From: Fodinicola feengrottensis
Lineage (GTDB): Bacteria > Actinomycetota > Actinomycetes > Mycobacteriales > HKI-0501
NCBI RefSeq assembly: GCF_010993775.1
Contig: NZ_WOTO01000041.1
Coordinates: 1 to 64,000 of the forward strand
Length of the DNA stretch: 64,000 nucleotides
Direction of reading: 5' to 3'
The position numbers and the translations under genes were made by a program. Of this stretch, positions 53,063 through 63,724 are shown piece by piece (the stretch's first letter is position 1; each line of letters begins with the position of its first letter). The notes under the pieces are model-generated. The model had not been told where the DNA came from. It saw nothing but the letters and a program-made list of their open reading frames with translations, and searched no databases.

Positions 53063-54074
53063 TCAGGGTTTTGACGAGGGAGCGACGGCGTCGTAGAACT
53101 GGCGGCCCATGAGCGTACGGGCGTGGATGAGCGGGTGCGTTGGGCCGAAGTTGGTGTTGTCGCCGTCTCTGGTGGCGAACATCGCGTACGTGAGCGCTGG
53201 CTGGCCGCCGGCGGTGAAGATCACGCCGGCTTCGTTGCGGCCGCTGTTCAGGGAGCCGACCTTGCTGGCGACTCGCAGCCGCTCGGTGGTCGACATGTTC
53301 AGCCGGATGCCGTCGGTGTACGCGATCGGGGAGCGCAGGATCGTCAGCAGGTAGCTGGTCGAAGCGGCCGCGAGGAGTTTGCCGGTGGCCAGGGCCTGCA
53401 GCAGGTCGTGCGCCTCTTTCGGGGTGGTCTTGCCAAGGAAGAACCGGTGCGGGTCGGCGGCCGGTGTGACCTGGGTGTGCGGGAAGCCTTTCGCGGTCAT
53501 CGTGGCGTTGATCTCGGAAGCCGTACACACCAGTCCGCAGAGCCGGACCGCGGTGTCGTCGGACACCGTGAGCAGCGCGGAGAGGGCGTGCCCGACGGTC
53601 ACGTTGCTGGGGTAGGCGCCGTCGAGGCGGAAGATGCCGTCGCCGTCCGGGATGACGATGTCGGCGGTGACATCGACCTTCGCGTCCAGCTTGAGGGTGC
53701 CCTTATCGACCTTGTCGAGCACCGCCGTCGCGACGGCGAGTTTGTTGATGCTGTACGCCTCGACGACAGCATCTGACCCGACATCGACCGCAGCTATTGC
53801 AGGTGCCGGGGTGCCGGCCACCGACACGTATGCGTTCCAGGTGCCGCCGGCCTGTGCGGACGCGGTGTCGTACGACGCCTTCACGAGCTCGGCGACTCGG
53901 TGCGGATCGGCGCTGGGCGATGGGGTGGGCGTGGCAGGCGGAGTGGGCGATGGCGACAGGGTGCCGACGGCTGGCGCGCTCCCGGTCGCGTACGCGCCGC
54001 CACCGGGCGAGCACGGTGCTGGCGGCGCTGACGGTGCCCAGCCGCAGAGCTGTTCGGCGGCTCACGTTCGGCAT
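53063..54074 (-). CDS. Exported class A beta-lactamase-like serine hydrolase
   Basis: About 337 residues with a break near 54000. It has a twin-arginine signal peptide (MPNVSRRTALRLGTVSAAST) and a Pro/Thr/Ser linker (LSPSPTPPATPTPSPSADP). The penicillin-recognising fold has YSINKLAVATAVL (Ser-x-x-Lys), SDDTA in place of SDN, and KVGSL in place of KTG. The two altered motifs make true beta-lactam resistance uncertain. A wall-related hydrolase is equally possible. No regulator is nearby. Confidence 0.8.
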
Positions 54075-54210
54075 CCGGGCCTCCTCGACGAGCGACAGGG
54101 ATCCGTTTGATAGCGATTCGTCCGTTATGAGTCTAAGGAGGGGGAGGCCGTTTTCCGGCTGACCGCAGCCGGCCTGTCGCCGTGTCCGTCAAGTTCTTAG
54201 GATCGAATTC

Positions 54211-55497
54211 GTGACTGAACCGAGGTTCGACCGTACCCACACCGACGACCTGATGCGCTTCATCCAGGCGAGTCCGTCGCCGTACCACGCCGTGGCGAAC
54301 GCCGCGAAACAGCTGGTCACGGCCGGTTTCACGGAAACCGCCGAGACGGACGCCTTCCCCACCGAGCCGGGCGGTCACTACCTGATCCGGGGCGGCACGC
54401 TGGTCGCGTGGTGGGTGCCCGACGGCGCGCCGGCGCACACGCCGTTCCGGATCGTCGGTTCGCACACCGACTCGCCCAACCTGCGGATCAAGCCACGCCC
54501 GGACACCGGCCGGGCGGGGTGGCGGCAGGTCGGCATCGAGGTCTATGGCGGCCCGCTGTGGAACTCGTGGCTGGACCGGGACCTCGGGCTGTCCGGCCGG
54601 CTGGCGCTGGCCGACGGCAGCCAACGGCTCGTCCACATCGAACAGCCGTTCCTGCGGGTCCCGCAGCTGGCGATCCACCTGCATCGGTCGACCAACGAAG
54701 CGCTGACGCTGGACCCGCAAACCCACCTCGAGCCGGTGTGGGGCCTCGGTACGCCGACAGATGGCGAGCTCATCGCGTACGTGGCCAAGCACGCGGGCGT
54801 CGCCGCCGAGGACGTGCTCGGCTGGGATCTGATGACCCACGACGTGCAGCCGCCGGCCTACCTCGGCCGCGACGGCGAGCTGTTGGCGGCGCCCCGGATG
54901 GACAATCTGGTGTCCGTACACGCCTCTGTCGCCGCGGTGATTTCCGCGGTCGGCAACGGCGACTCGATCCCGGTGATGGTCGCCAACGACCACGAGGAGA
55001 TCGGCAGCAAGTCCGACACCGGCGCCGAAGGCCCCCTGCTCCTGACGGTCCTGCGTCGGCTCGTGCACAGCCGCGGCGGGTCGTACGACGACGAGGCCCG
55101 GGCGCTCGCCGGTTCGTTCTGTATCTCGGCGGACATGGGCCATGCAGTGCACCCGAACTATCCGGAAAAGCACGAGCCGAACCATCAGCCGGTGCCCAAC
55201 GGCGGCCCGATGCTCAAGGTGAACGCCACCCAGCGATACACCACAGACGCCAACGGTCGGGCACTTTTCGCGACCACTTGCGAAAAAGCGGGCGTACCAT
55301 GGCAGATTTTCGTGTCCAACAACCGGCAGCCGTGTGGCAGCACGATCGGCCCGAGCACGGCCGCCGGGGTGGGCATTCGTACGGTCGACATCGGCGTCGC
55401 GGCGCTGTCGATGCACTCGGCCCGCGAACTCTGTGGCGCCGCCGACCCGTATTTGCTGGCCTCCTGCCTGGCCGCTTTCTCGAAGGTTGAGCTTTAG
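54211..55497 (+). CDS. M18 family aminopeptidase
   Basis: A 428-residue zinc aminopeptidase (aspartyl-aminopeptidase group), cytosolic and intact. Metal-binding marks: IVGSHTDSPNLRIKP, APRMDNLVSVHASVAAVI, ANDHEEIGSKSDTGAEGP, FCISADMGHAVHPNYPEKHE and the C-terminal MHSARELCGAADPYLLASCL. The GTG start gives the family start. It converges with the glutamate decarboxylase gene and their stops overlap by 4 bp. Confidence 0.95.
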   Translation: MTEPRFDRTHTDDLMRFIQASPSPYHAVANAAKQLVTAGFTETAETDAFPTEPGGHYLIRGGTLVAWWVPDGAPAHTPFRIVGSHTDSPNLRIKPRPDTGRAGWRQVGIEVYGGPLWNSWLDRDLGLSGRLALADGSQRLVHIEQPFLRVPQLAIHLHRSTNEALTLDPQTHLEPVWGLGTPTDGELIAYVAKHAGVAAEDVLGWDLMTHDVQPPAYLGRDGELLAAPRMDNLVSVHASVAAVISAVGNGDSIPVMVANDHEEIGSKSDTGAEGPLLLTVLRRLVHSRGGSYDDEARALAGSFCISADMGHAVHPNYPEKHEPNHQPVPNGGPMLKVNATQRYTTDANGRALFATTCEKAGVPWQIFVSNNRQPCGSTIGPSTAAGVGIRTVDIGVAALSMHSARELCGAADPYLLASCLAAFSKVEL

Positions 55498-56876
55498 TGA
55501 TGAAAGCTGGCGTTGGCGCGTACGGGAGTGGTCTGCGCCTGCAGTTCGGGCAGTAGTCGCTTGATGTCGGCGACCAACTGGTCGGCGAGCGCGGCGGAGA
55601 AACCGTTGCGGACGACCACTCGCAGGACCGCGAGATCCGTACGGTTCTCCGGAAAGGTGTAAGCCGGTAGTTGCCAGCCGCGTTCGCGGAGTCGCCGCGA
55701 CACGTCGAAAACCGTGAACGCGGTCACGTCCGGCTGGGTGGTGAAGGCGAAAACCGGCAGCTGGTCGCCGCGGGTCAGCAGCTGGAACGGGCCGAGGTGC
55801 GCGATCTTGGCGGCCAAATCCATCGCGATGTCCCGCGATGCCTGCTGGACAATCCGGTAGCCTTCCCGGCCCAGCCCGTAAAAAACGTGTAGTACTGAGC
55901 GGCCACCTGCGCGCCGGGCCGGGAGAAGTTCAGCGCGAAGGTGGGCATCTCACCGCCGAGGTAGTTCACCCGGAAGACCAGTTCTTCTTCGGGCAGTGCC
56001 TCGCGATCGCGCCACACCCCCCCCCCCCCCGGATAAACCAGCCCGTACTTGTGCCCTGAGGTGTTGATCGACGCGACCCTGGGCAGCCGGAAATCCCATT
56101 CCAGCCCCGGATCCAGGAAGGGCGCGACCATTGCGCCGGAAGCGCCGTCCACGTGCACCGGAATGTCCAGGCCAGTCTTTTCCTGCAGAGTGTCCAAAGC
56201 CGCCGCGATCTCGGCGATCGGCTCATAACTGCCGTCGAAAGTGGAGCCGAGAATGCCGACCACGCCAATGGTGTTCTCGTCGCAGCGGGCCACCGCCTCG
56301 GCCGGCGAGATGACATATCGATCGCCTTCCATCGGTACGAACCGGGGCTCGACTTCCCAGTAGTTGCAGAACTTCTCCCAGCAGACCTGGACGTTGATGC
56401 CCATCACCAGATTCGGCTTGCCCTTAAGCCCCTTGGCCGCCCACCGCCGTTTCAGCGCCATCCCGGCCAACATGCACGCCGGACGAGCCGGTGGTCGAGC
56501 AGCCAATGGTGGTGGTCGGGTCGGCCGCGTGCCAGAGGTCGGCGAGGATCGCCACACAGCGGCGCTCCAGCTCGGCGGTCTGCGGATACTCGTCCTTGTC
56601 GATCATGTTCTTGTCCGCACACTCGGCCATCAGCCGGGCCGCCTGCGGTTCCATCCAGGTGGTCACGAAGGTGGCCAGGTTGAGCTTGGCGTTGCCGTCC
56701 AGGATCAGCTCGTCGTGGACCAGCTGGTAGGCCGCCTCCGGCGGGATCGGCCCGTCCGGCAGGCTCGCGTACGGCAGCTGGATGTCCTCGCTGATCGCCG
56801 GCGAGGCTTCGGTGAGCATCGGATTCACCGTGTGCCGCGACGATTCCGGCCTCTGTCCACCCTGGTGCAGCGCCAT
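55494..56876 (-). CDS. gadB: Glutamate decarboxylase
   Basis: About 460 residues with breaks near 56480 and 55870. PLP-dependent decarboxylase of glutamate to [59 protein letters not shown], and the PLP lysine in [15 protein letters not shown]. At 56017-56030 there is a run of 14 C (14 G in the coding strand). The protein there reads [10 protein letters not shown], whereas the family has a Gly-Trp-Val-type sequence, so this is probably a consensus error. It ends overlapping the M18 stop. Confidence 0.9.
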
Positions 56877-56890
56877 TTCTCCCTCTTCCG

Positions 56891-57646
56891 TCAGCTGGCT
56901 TCTACCGTGCCATGCGAGCGAAGCAGCGTCAGGTCCGACTCGCCGCCGTCCTCGTCCCATCCGTCCAGGACCTTGGCGAACTCGGTCCTGGTCGCCGCCT
57001 CGATCTCGTCGAAGAGGCTCTGCTGGGCTGGCGCGTCTTCGTTGCGGACGATGTTTTCCAGTCGTGGCAACAGGTTGTCCGCCGACCACCGCGGCGCCGC
57101 CAGCGGGTGCCGGCGCAGCTCCCATTCCAGGAACTTGTTGAAGGGACGAACCCTGCGGTGCAGCGCGAAGATCACGGTTAACAGGTGCGCGATGCTGTCG
57201 GCCGCGTCGAGATGCGCCGCGAGCGTACGCCCGTCGCGGCGGTTTTTGGCCGCACGATAGGCAGAGTTGATGTACGCGTCCAAAGCGCCGGCGGTCAGGT
57301 TATGGGCTTCCTTTGACGTGAGCCGGGCCTTGCGGTGCACGATCGCCGCGATGTCCGCCCGGTCGATCAGGATTTTGGCGTGTACGAACGCATAGCGGTC
57401 CCAGTCTTCCGGCTCGCCAGGCAGCGCGTAGCGGCGGAACGCGGACAGAGACATCCAGTCGAGGTCGAGTTCGGGTGTACGCACTGGCTGCCAACCGGGT
57501 TCGACGCCGTCCGCGATAATCAAGTAGACGTCGTAGTCGGAATGTTCGGTCGCCATGCCGTCACGGGCTTTGGAACCACTGAGCACCGCGCCGACGACGG
57601 CCGGGTCGGCCTCGGCGCGCCGCATCAGGTCAGCAAAAGAAAGCAT
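56891..57646 (-). CDS. Nucleotidyltransferase-fold protein
   Basis: A 251-residue protein with a Pol-beta-type nucleotidyltransferase N-terminus: [20 protein letters not shown] followed by DVYLI (Gly-Ser ... Asp-x-Asp). The all-alpha C-terminal half ([40 protein letters not shown]) is like aminoglycoside adenylyltransferases and their uncharacterised relatives. The substrate is unknown. It is upstream of and co-oriented with glutamate decarboxylase, with a 14-bp gap. Confidence 0.8.
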   Translation of the reverse strand: MLSFADLMRRAEADPAVVGAVLSGSKARDGMATEHSDYDVYLIIADGVEPGWQPVRTPELDLDWMSLSAFRRYALPGEPEDWDRYAFVHAKILIDRADIAAIVHRKARLTSKEAHNLTAGALDAYINSAYRAAKNRRDGRTLAAHLDAADSIAHLLTVIFALHRRVRPFNKFLEWELRRHPLAAPRWSADNLLPRLENIVRNEDAPAQQSLFDEIEAATRTEFAKVLDGWDEDGGESDLTLLRSHGTVEAS

Positions 57647-57834
57647 CTCGGAGTCTCCTCACGACGAAATAGACCCAGCGTCGGTTGACGCGGGTCGCGA
57701 GTGTCGCCTGAGGGTCATTCCACGCTCGTACGGTAGCCAGCGCCCGGTCGCCGGCGCGAACGGATTTCCCAGCAAGTGGAAGGTGATGGCCGTTACCCTG
57801 TGAATAATGCCACCGTACCGGCACAATGGTCGCT

Positions 57835-58390
57835 ATGAAGTTGCACGAGAAAATTGACGGCCGGCTGCGGGACTTCGTGCTCGATCAGCCGGTTTTTTTC
57901 GTCGGCACCGCGCCGCTGGCCTCCAACGGCCATGTGAACGTGTCGCCGAAGGGGATGCGGGGCACGCTCGCGGTGCTCCGACGAGCGCCGGGTCGCCTAC
58001 CTCGACTATGTCGCGAGTGGCGCCGAAACCATCGCGCACCTGCGCGAAAACGGCCGGATCGTGGTGATGTTCTGCGCCTTCAGCGGGCCGCCCAACGTCG
58101 TACGGCTGCACGGCCACGGCCGTGTCGTGCTGCCTGATGACGTGGATTTTCCCGACCTGCAGAAGCATTTCCTCGATCAGCCGCAGCACGCCGTACGAGC
58201 CATTATCGACGTTGAGGTCGATCGGGTCAGCGACTCGTGCGGTTTCAGCGTGCCGCGGCTGGACTACGTCGAGGATCGCGACCTGCTCGTCCGTCATTTC
58301 GGGCGAAAGAACAACGAAGAGGTCGAGGCGTATATGACTGCCAAGAACTCGTACAGCATCGACGGCCTTCCGGCGCTCAGTCCAGAGTGA
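57835..58390 (+). CDS. Pyridoxamine 5'-phosphate oxidase-fold flavin protein
   Basis: About 185 residues with a break near 57980 (GTLAVL / RRVAYLDYVASG). The split-barrel FMN-binding family has FFVGTAPLASNGHVNVSPKG, ETIAHLRENGRIVVMFCAFS, NVVRLHGHGRVV and SCGFSVPRLDY. The function within this broad family is open. ATG at 57835 fits the family start. It converges with the FAD monooxygenase and the ends overlap by 14 bp. Confidence 0.85.
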
Positions 58391-59489
58391 GGGAAGTGGC
58401 CGCCGCGGCCAGCACCTCTGGCGCCGGCGGCCCGTCCGCGGCGCTGACCAGACCTTGGTTCTGCTCCACGAAATAACGCAGCTTTGACTCGTACGCGGCA
58501 AATCCGGCCTGATGGTCGCCGCCGGCGGCCTTGAGTTCGGCGGCGAGGACGTAAGCGCCGACCAGAGCAAGGCTGGTGCCCTGTCCGGAAAGTGGTGAAG
58601 CCGCATAGCCGGCGTCGCCGACGAGCGAGACCCGGCCGTTGGACCAGCTGTCCATCTTGACCTGGCTCATCATGTCGAAATAAAAGTCCGGAGCCGCCCA
58701 CATCGCCTTCAGCAGCCGCTGCGTTTCCCAGCCGGTGTCCCACAAAAGTGTCCTCGACCAGCTGCATTTGCTGGCGAGTGTCCCGCCGGTCGTACGCGAC
58801 TGGCTCGGACCGGAAGCCGAACATGCCGCGCGCTTCCGAGTTCTGCCGGGCGGTGTAGTAGCCAACCCATTTTCTCGCCGTCCCGGTGAAAGGTTTCCCA
58901 GTGCTCCAGACCGAGAAAATTCGGGGTGCTGAAGACGCTGAGATACGTGCCGAGGTCGGTCAGGAAGTCTTTCTCTGGACCAAAAGTCAGGGCACGTACG
59001 GCTGAGTGCAGACCATCCGCGCCGATCACCAGGTCAAATCGTCGAGCCGGCGTGTACTCGAACGTGACCGTGACGCCGTTGTCGTCCTCTACGAGCGCGG
59101 TAATGGTGTCGTCAAAGACATATTCGACGGTGTCCTTGGTCTGCCGATAGAGCAGGCCGGTCAGGTCGTCTCGCATGATCTCCACGTCCGGGTTGTCGAT
59201 CACTCCGCCGGTCAGCGTCGCTTCGGTGCTGCGCATGACCTCGGTGCCGTCGGCGTCCACAAAGGACATGCCGGCCAGGTGGGTGGCGGCCTGCCGGGCC
59301 TCGTCCAGGATGCCCATCCGGTCGACGACTTCCAGCGCGGTGCCACGGATGTCGATCGCCTGGCCGCCAGGCCGAAGACCGGGAGCGCGCTCGACGACAG
59401 TCGGACCGAAGCCGTGCCGGTGCAGCCAGTAGGCGAGCGTGGGGCCGGCGATGCTGCCGCCGCAGATGAGCACAGTTCGTGTTCCGCAT
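58377..59489 (-). CDS. FAD-dependent monooxygenase (aromatic hydroxylase type)
   Basis: About 370 residues with breaks near 59470 and 58850. FAD-binding marks: VLICGGSIAGPTLAYWLHRH (GxGxxG-like), DLVIGADGLHSAVR, and the second FAD motif SLVGDAGYAASPLSGQGTSL. These match class A flavin monooxygenases that hydroxylate or inactivate aromatic compounds such as tetracyclines and rifamycins. The substrate is unknown. It is divergent from the GntR-TetR fusion regulator, which probably controls it. Confidence 0.85.
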
Positions 59490-59641
59490 GATGGTCTCCC
59501 CAGTATTTGTACGCCGTACGGGTCAGTGCGTACACCGTATCGACAGAACGGTCGGGCCTGCTAGTTTTTCGGTAGAGCAAAGAAAAAAAATCCAAACTGT
59601 ACTAGGTCAGGAGGCTCAGTTGACCGGTACGACGACGGTCG

Positions 59642-59653
59642 TGTACTAGTACA
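59642..59653. promoter_or_regulatory. Palindromic operator TGTACTAGTACA
   Basis: Perfect 12-bp palindrome ending 4 bp before the ATG of the GntR-TetR regulator. A related half site CTGTACTAGG lies near 59597-59606 in the same divergent region. It is likely the autoregulatory site. Confidence 0.6.
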
Positions 59654-59657
59654 GGGC

Positions 59658-60560
59658 ATGGAGCCGAAGCCGTACGAGCGGATCGTGGCGGACATCCGCC
59701 GGCAGATCGTGGCCGGCGAGCTGCGCGCTGGCGACCGGGTGCCGGCGACCCGGCAGATCGCCAAGGACTGGGGAGTCGCGATCGTGACCGCCAGCAAAGC
59801 GCTCGCCACCCTGCGGCAGGAGGGTCTCGTGCAGGCGGTGCCGCGGGTGGGGACCGTGGTTTCGCAGCCGAAACGCCGGGTCAGGGCCGCCGAGTCGACG
59901 CATGAGATCCAGCGGGACAACCTCGTACGGGTCGCCATCGAGATCGCCGACGCGGAGGGCCGGCGGGCGCTGTCGATGCGTCGGGTCGCGACCGAGCTGG
60001 GTGTGCCGACGATGTCTATCTATCGGCACGTACGCAACCGGGAGGAGCTGGAGTTGTTGATGGCCGACGCTGCTTTCGCGCAGGCCAGCCTGCCGGCAAC
60101 CCCGCCAGTGGGCTGGCGAGCGCAGCTGGAGCTGTTGATGCGTACGCAGTGGGCGATGTGTCGCCGGCATCCGTGGCTCGCGCATGTCATCTCGGTCACC
60201 CGGCCGCGGCCGGCCCCGCATCTGGCCACCCACGTCGAATGGGTGATGCGGGCGATCGATGGCCACGGCCTGGACCCGAACACCATGATCACCACGCACA
60301 TCATGCTTTTCAGCTGCGTACGCGCCATCGCGATCAACCTGGAGCCGGAGGCCGAGGCCGAGCAGGACACCGGGATGACCAGTCTTCAGTGGATGGACGT
60401 GCAGGAGGACAACGCAATGGGGGTGATCCTGCGACCGCAGTACCCAGTTTTCGCCCGCGTCACCGAAGAAGCCGACTTCGACCTGAACCTCGACGAACTC
60501 TTCGAATTCACGATGGCTCGTACGCTCGACGGCCTGGCCCCGCTGCTCACCCCTGGGTGA
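59658..60560 (+). CDS. GntR-TetR double helix-turn-helix regulator
   Basis: A 300-residue intact protein. Residues 1-70 are a GntR winged helix (YERIVADIRRQIVAGELRAG, RQIAKDWGVAIVTASKALAT). Residues ~85-135 are a second, TetR-type HTH (ALSMRRVATELGVPTMSIYR then HVRNREEL), followed by a TetR-like ligand domain with helical blocks. The two DNA-binding domains in one chain are unusual but known in actinobacteria. It is divergent from the FAD monooxygenase and has a palindrome at its start. The 3' end overlaps the asparaginase gene by 14 bp. Confidence 0.9.
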   Translation: MEPKPYERIVADIRRQIVAGELRAGDRVPATRQIAKDWGVAIVTASKALATLRQEGLVQAVPRVGTVVSQPKRRVRAAESTHEIQRDNLVRVAIEIADAEGRRALSMRRVATELGVPTMSIYRHVRNREELELLMADAAFAQASLPATPPVGWRAQLELLMRTQWAMCRRHPWLAHVISVTRPRPAPHLATHVEWVMRAIDGHGLDPNTMITTHIMLFSCVRAIAINLEPEAEAEQDTGMTSLQWMDVQEDNAMGVILRPQYPVFARVTEEADFDLNLDELFEFTMARTLDGLAPLLTPG

Positions 60561-61553
60561 GGCCGCCCTGGAGCCAGGAGTCGACGGTGCCGGGCAGGTC
60601 GGTCGCGCCGGTGGCGAGGGCGGCGGCGAGCAGCATCCGGCCCTGCCACGGGCTGAGATCGACGCCGAAGATCGCGCCCGCCTCGGCCAGCGACGCGCCG
60701 CCACCTCCGCCGTACAGCGGCGCCACCGGTCCACTGTGGACACGGGAGCAGACGAGGACCGGAACGCCGTTCGCGACGGCTGCTCGCACAGCCTCCAGGA
60801 TCGCGGGATTCGCATTGCCAGCACCAAAAGCGGCGAGCACGATGCCTTGCGCGCCGGCTCCGATGGCTGCGTCGAAAAGGGTCGTGTCGGCGCCCAGATA
60901 GAGCGGGATCACGTCGACGCGGGGGACCGGGACACCGGTCGGGACGGGCAGTGTCGGCGGCCTGGACGCGGCGGTCAGCGGGATGATCCGGCCGGCGGCG
61001 ACTCGCAGTGCCGGGCCGCGGCCGGGCGCGTCGAAACCGTGCGTACTGAGCGTGTCGACCTTGCGGACACCGCGGGCCGCGAACGCGTGGCCGTCGAAAC
61101 ACAGGAGTACGCCACGGTCGCGCGCGGCTGGGTGCGCGGCCAGCGCGAGCGCGTCGGAGAGGTTCGCCGGGCCGTCCGCGGCGGGGTCGTCGAGCGTGCG
61201 TTGGGCGCCGGTGAACACGATTGGGGGCGCGGGTCGTCGTGGCCGAGCGAGACCAGGAACGACACCTCCTCCATCGTGTCGGTGCCGTGTGTGACGACGA
61301 TGCCGGCCACGTCTGGATCCGCCAGCGCCTCGTCGATGTGCCGCTGGAGCGTACGCAGCTCGGTCTCGCTCCACGCGAAGCTCGCGATCGTCGCGACATC
61401 GCGGATCGACACGTCCAGGCCGTCCGGGAGCGGGGTGTGGGTAAGCAGCTCCGCGCCGCCAGCGGCGGCGTACCGGCCGTTGGCGCCGGCCCGGCTCGCG
61501 ATGGTGCCACCGGTGGCCAGCAGGCGGACAGCGGGCACAACGACCTCCCTCAT
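60547..61553 (-). CDS. L-asparaginase
   Basis: About 335 residues with a break near 61225. Asparaginase/glutaminase family: first catalytic Thr in LLATGGTIASR, second motif VVTHGTDTMEE, then VFTGAQRTLDDPAADGPANL, FGAGNAN and PVLVCSRVHSG. It converts asparagine to aspartate and ammonia. No signal peptide is seen, so it is likely cytosolic. Start ATG at 61553 fits the first beta strand (VVVPAVRLLATGG). Confidence 0.9.
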
Positions 61554-61692
61554 CTGCGTTCCTTGCCCGAAGCCTGTCACGAACGAGCGTGGTCACCGGA
61601 AGGTGGTAAGCAGTGAAGTGCACCACTCGTCTGAGCCGTCGGCGTACTGGTGAGTAAGGATGACGACCTGGCCATGTCGAAAGGTGGTTGCG

Positions 61693-62520
61693 ATGCCGGA
61701 GCAGGACTGGACCGGGCGGACGATGGTGATGTCCGGCGGCAGCAGGGGCATCGGCCTCGCGATCGCGCTCGGCGCGGCCAAGCGCGGCGCCAACGTGGTG
61801 CTGCTCGCCAAAACCGGCGAGCCGGACCCGCGGTTGCCGGGCACGGTGCACACCGCCGCCGCCGAAATCGAGGCCGCCGGCGGGCACGCGCACGCGGTCG
61901 TCGGTGACGTACGGTCCGAGGAAGACGTGCAGCGCGCGATCGACGAGGGTGTGCAGCGCTTTGGCGGCATCGACTTCTGCGTCAACAACGCGAGCGCGAT
62001 CAACCTGCTGGGCACGGTTGAGCTGCCGGTGAAGCGTTTTGACCTGATGCAGCAGGTGAACGTCCGCGGCACGTTCCTGCTGACCCGCGCGTGCGTGCCG
62101 CACCTGCGCAACGCGAGCAACCCGCACATCCTCACGCTTTCCCCGCCGATTGGGCTAAAACCCGAGTGGCTTGGCGGTCATCCGGCTTACACGCTGTCGA
62201 AATACGGCATGAGCCTGCTGACTTTGGGCTGGGCGACCGAATTCCAGTCCGACAAGATCGCCGCCAACTGCCTGTGGCCGCGGACCATCATCGCCACCGC
62301 CGCGGTGCAGAACCTGCTCGGCGGCGACGAGGCGATGGCCCGCTCGCGGACGCCGGAAATCGTCGCGGACGCGGCCGTGGAGATCCTGTCCCGGCCGTCC
62401 ACCGAAGCAACCGGGAACACGTATATCGACACCGATGTGCTGGCCGAAGCCGGCATCACCGACCTGTCGAAATACGGCGGCGGCACGGAACTCGCGACGG
62501 ATCTCTTCGTCGAGGGCTGA
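61693..62520 (+). CDS. SDR family oxidoreductase (HSDL2-like group)
   Basis: A 275-residue intact Rossmann enzyme: MVMSGGSRGIGLAIALGAAK, VVLLAKTGEPDPRLPGTVHT, DFCVNNASAIN and catalytic HPAYTLSKYGMS (Tyr-x-x-x-Lys). The long loop after the second strand is typical of the HSDL2-like subgroup, whose substrate is often unknown. ATG at 61693 follows AAAGGTGG. The MFS transporter begins 3 bp after its stop. Confidence 0.9.
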   Translation: MPEQDWTGRTMVMSGGSRGIGLAIALGAAKRGANVVLLAKTGEPDPRLPGTVHTAAAEIEAAGGHAHAVVGDVRSEEDVQRAIDEGVQRFGGIDFCVNNASAINLLGTVELPVKRFDLMQQVNVRGTFLLTRACVPHLRNASNPHILTLSPPIGLKPEWLGGHPAYTLSKYGMSLLTLGWATEFQSDKIAANCLWPRTIIATAAVQNLLGGDEAMARSRTPEIVADAAVEILSRPSTEATGNTYIDTDVLAEAGITDLSKYGGGTELATDLFVEG

Positions 62521-62522
62521 CC

Positions 62523-63719
62523 TTGCTCCCGGCTCCCGAGCTGACGGCCGAGCCAACCTCACGATGGCGAATTGTCCTGCTGCTGGCCGGGGTTTTGTTG
62601 CTGGCCGCCAATTTACGCGTACCGTTGACGTCGGTCGGCCCGGTGTTGTCGAACATCTCGACGGACGTCGGGCTGCCGGCCAACCTGCTCGGTCTGCTCA
62701 ATTCGACGCCGTTGCTGGCTTTTGGCCTGTCGTCAGTGCCCTTGGCCACGCTCGGTCGCCGGTGCGGGGTTGAGCGCGTCCTCGGGTTCGCACTTTTCGC
62801 GCTGGCCGCTGGACTGCTGTTGCGTTCGGCGCCGTCGGTGGTGGCTCTTTTCGCCGGTACGATCGTGCTGAGCGTGGCCATTCCGGCGGGCAACGTTTTG
62901 TTGCCCAGCGTGGTGAAACACCATTTCCCGACCGAGATCACCCTGATCACCGGGATTTACGCGGCGACGATGTCCGGCGTCGCCGCGATCGGCTCCGGGG
63001 TGGCCGCGCCGATCGCGGCCGCGTTCGCTGGCGGCTGGCGACTCGCGCTCGGGTGTTGGGTCGTCCTCACAGTTTTGGCGATAGCGCTGTGGATCCCGCA
63101 GTGGCGATCCGGTGCCGTCCAAGCCGCCGGCATCGGAGCGGCCACCGCTCGTACGCCGTGGCGCTCGGCTTTGGCCTGGCAGGTCACCCTTTTCATGGGG
63201 CTGCAGTCGCTCGGATTCTATGTCTGCATCGGCTGGTTGCCGAGTTTTCTGACCAGCGCCGGATACACCGCCGTACATTCCGGATTTCTGTTGTTCTACT
63301 ACCAGGCGGTGTCGCTGATCGCGTACGTCGTCGGCCCGCTGCTGCTGCGCAAGATGCGCAGTCAGCGAGCTTTCGCCGCGCTCGCCTCGGTTTCCTGCGC
63401 GACGGGCTATGTCGGCCTGTTGGTCGCGCCGAGCGCGGCCCTGGTCTGGTTGACCCTGGCCGGCCTCGGCGCCGGTGCGTGCCTGGTCACCGCCCTGTCG
63501 TCGTTTTTCAGCCTGCGGGCGGCGAACCCAGCTGGTGCGGCGGCGTTGTCCGGGATGGCCCAGTCGATTGGCTACTTGATCGCGGCGGCCGGCCCGATCG
63601 CTTTCGGCGCCATCCGCTCCGCCGCCGACAGCTGGATCCCCGCACTCATCGCACTAACCGCGTGCGCGCTCGTACAAACGGTGATCGCCCTCTACGCCGG
63701 CCGCGCCAAAACCATCTAA
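62523..63719 (+). CDS. MFS transporter, CynX/NimT-like
   Basis: About 398 residues with roughly 12 hydrophobic helices. It starts after a short N-terminal tail at IVLLLAGVLLLAANLRVPLT, with the family-like segment NLLGLLNSTPLLAFGLSSVP. The CynX/NimT group exports small compounds such as cyanate or nitroimidazoles; the substrate here is unknown. TTG at 62523 is the only near start and lies just after the SDR stop with GAGGG upstream, so translation is probably coupled. Confidence 0.85.
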   Translation: MLPAPELTAEPTSRWRIVLLLAGVLLLAANLRVPLTSVGPVLSNISTDVGLPANLLGLLNSTPLLAFGLSSVPLATLGRRCGVERVLGFALFALAAGLLLRSAPSVVALFAGTIVLSVAIPAGNVLLPSVVKHHFPTEITLITGIYAATMSGVAAIGSGVAAPIAAAFAGGWRLALGCWVVLTVLAIALWIPQWRSGAVQAAGIGAATARTPWRSALAWQVTLFMGLQSLGFYVCIGWLPSFLTSAGYTAVHSGFLLFYYQAVSLIAYVVGPLLLRKMRSQRAFAALASVSCATGYVGLLVAPSAALVWLTLAGLGAGACLVTALSSFFSLRAANPAGAAALSGMAQSIGYLIAAAGPIAFGAIRSAADSWIPALIALTACALVQTVIALYAGRAKTI

Positions 63720-63724
63720 CGGGG

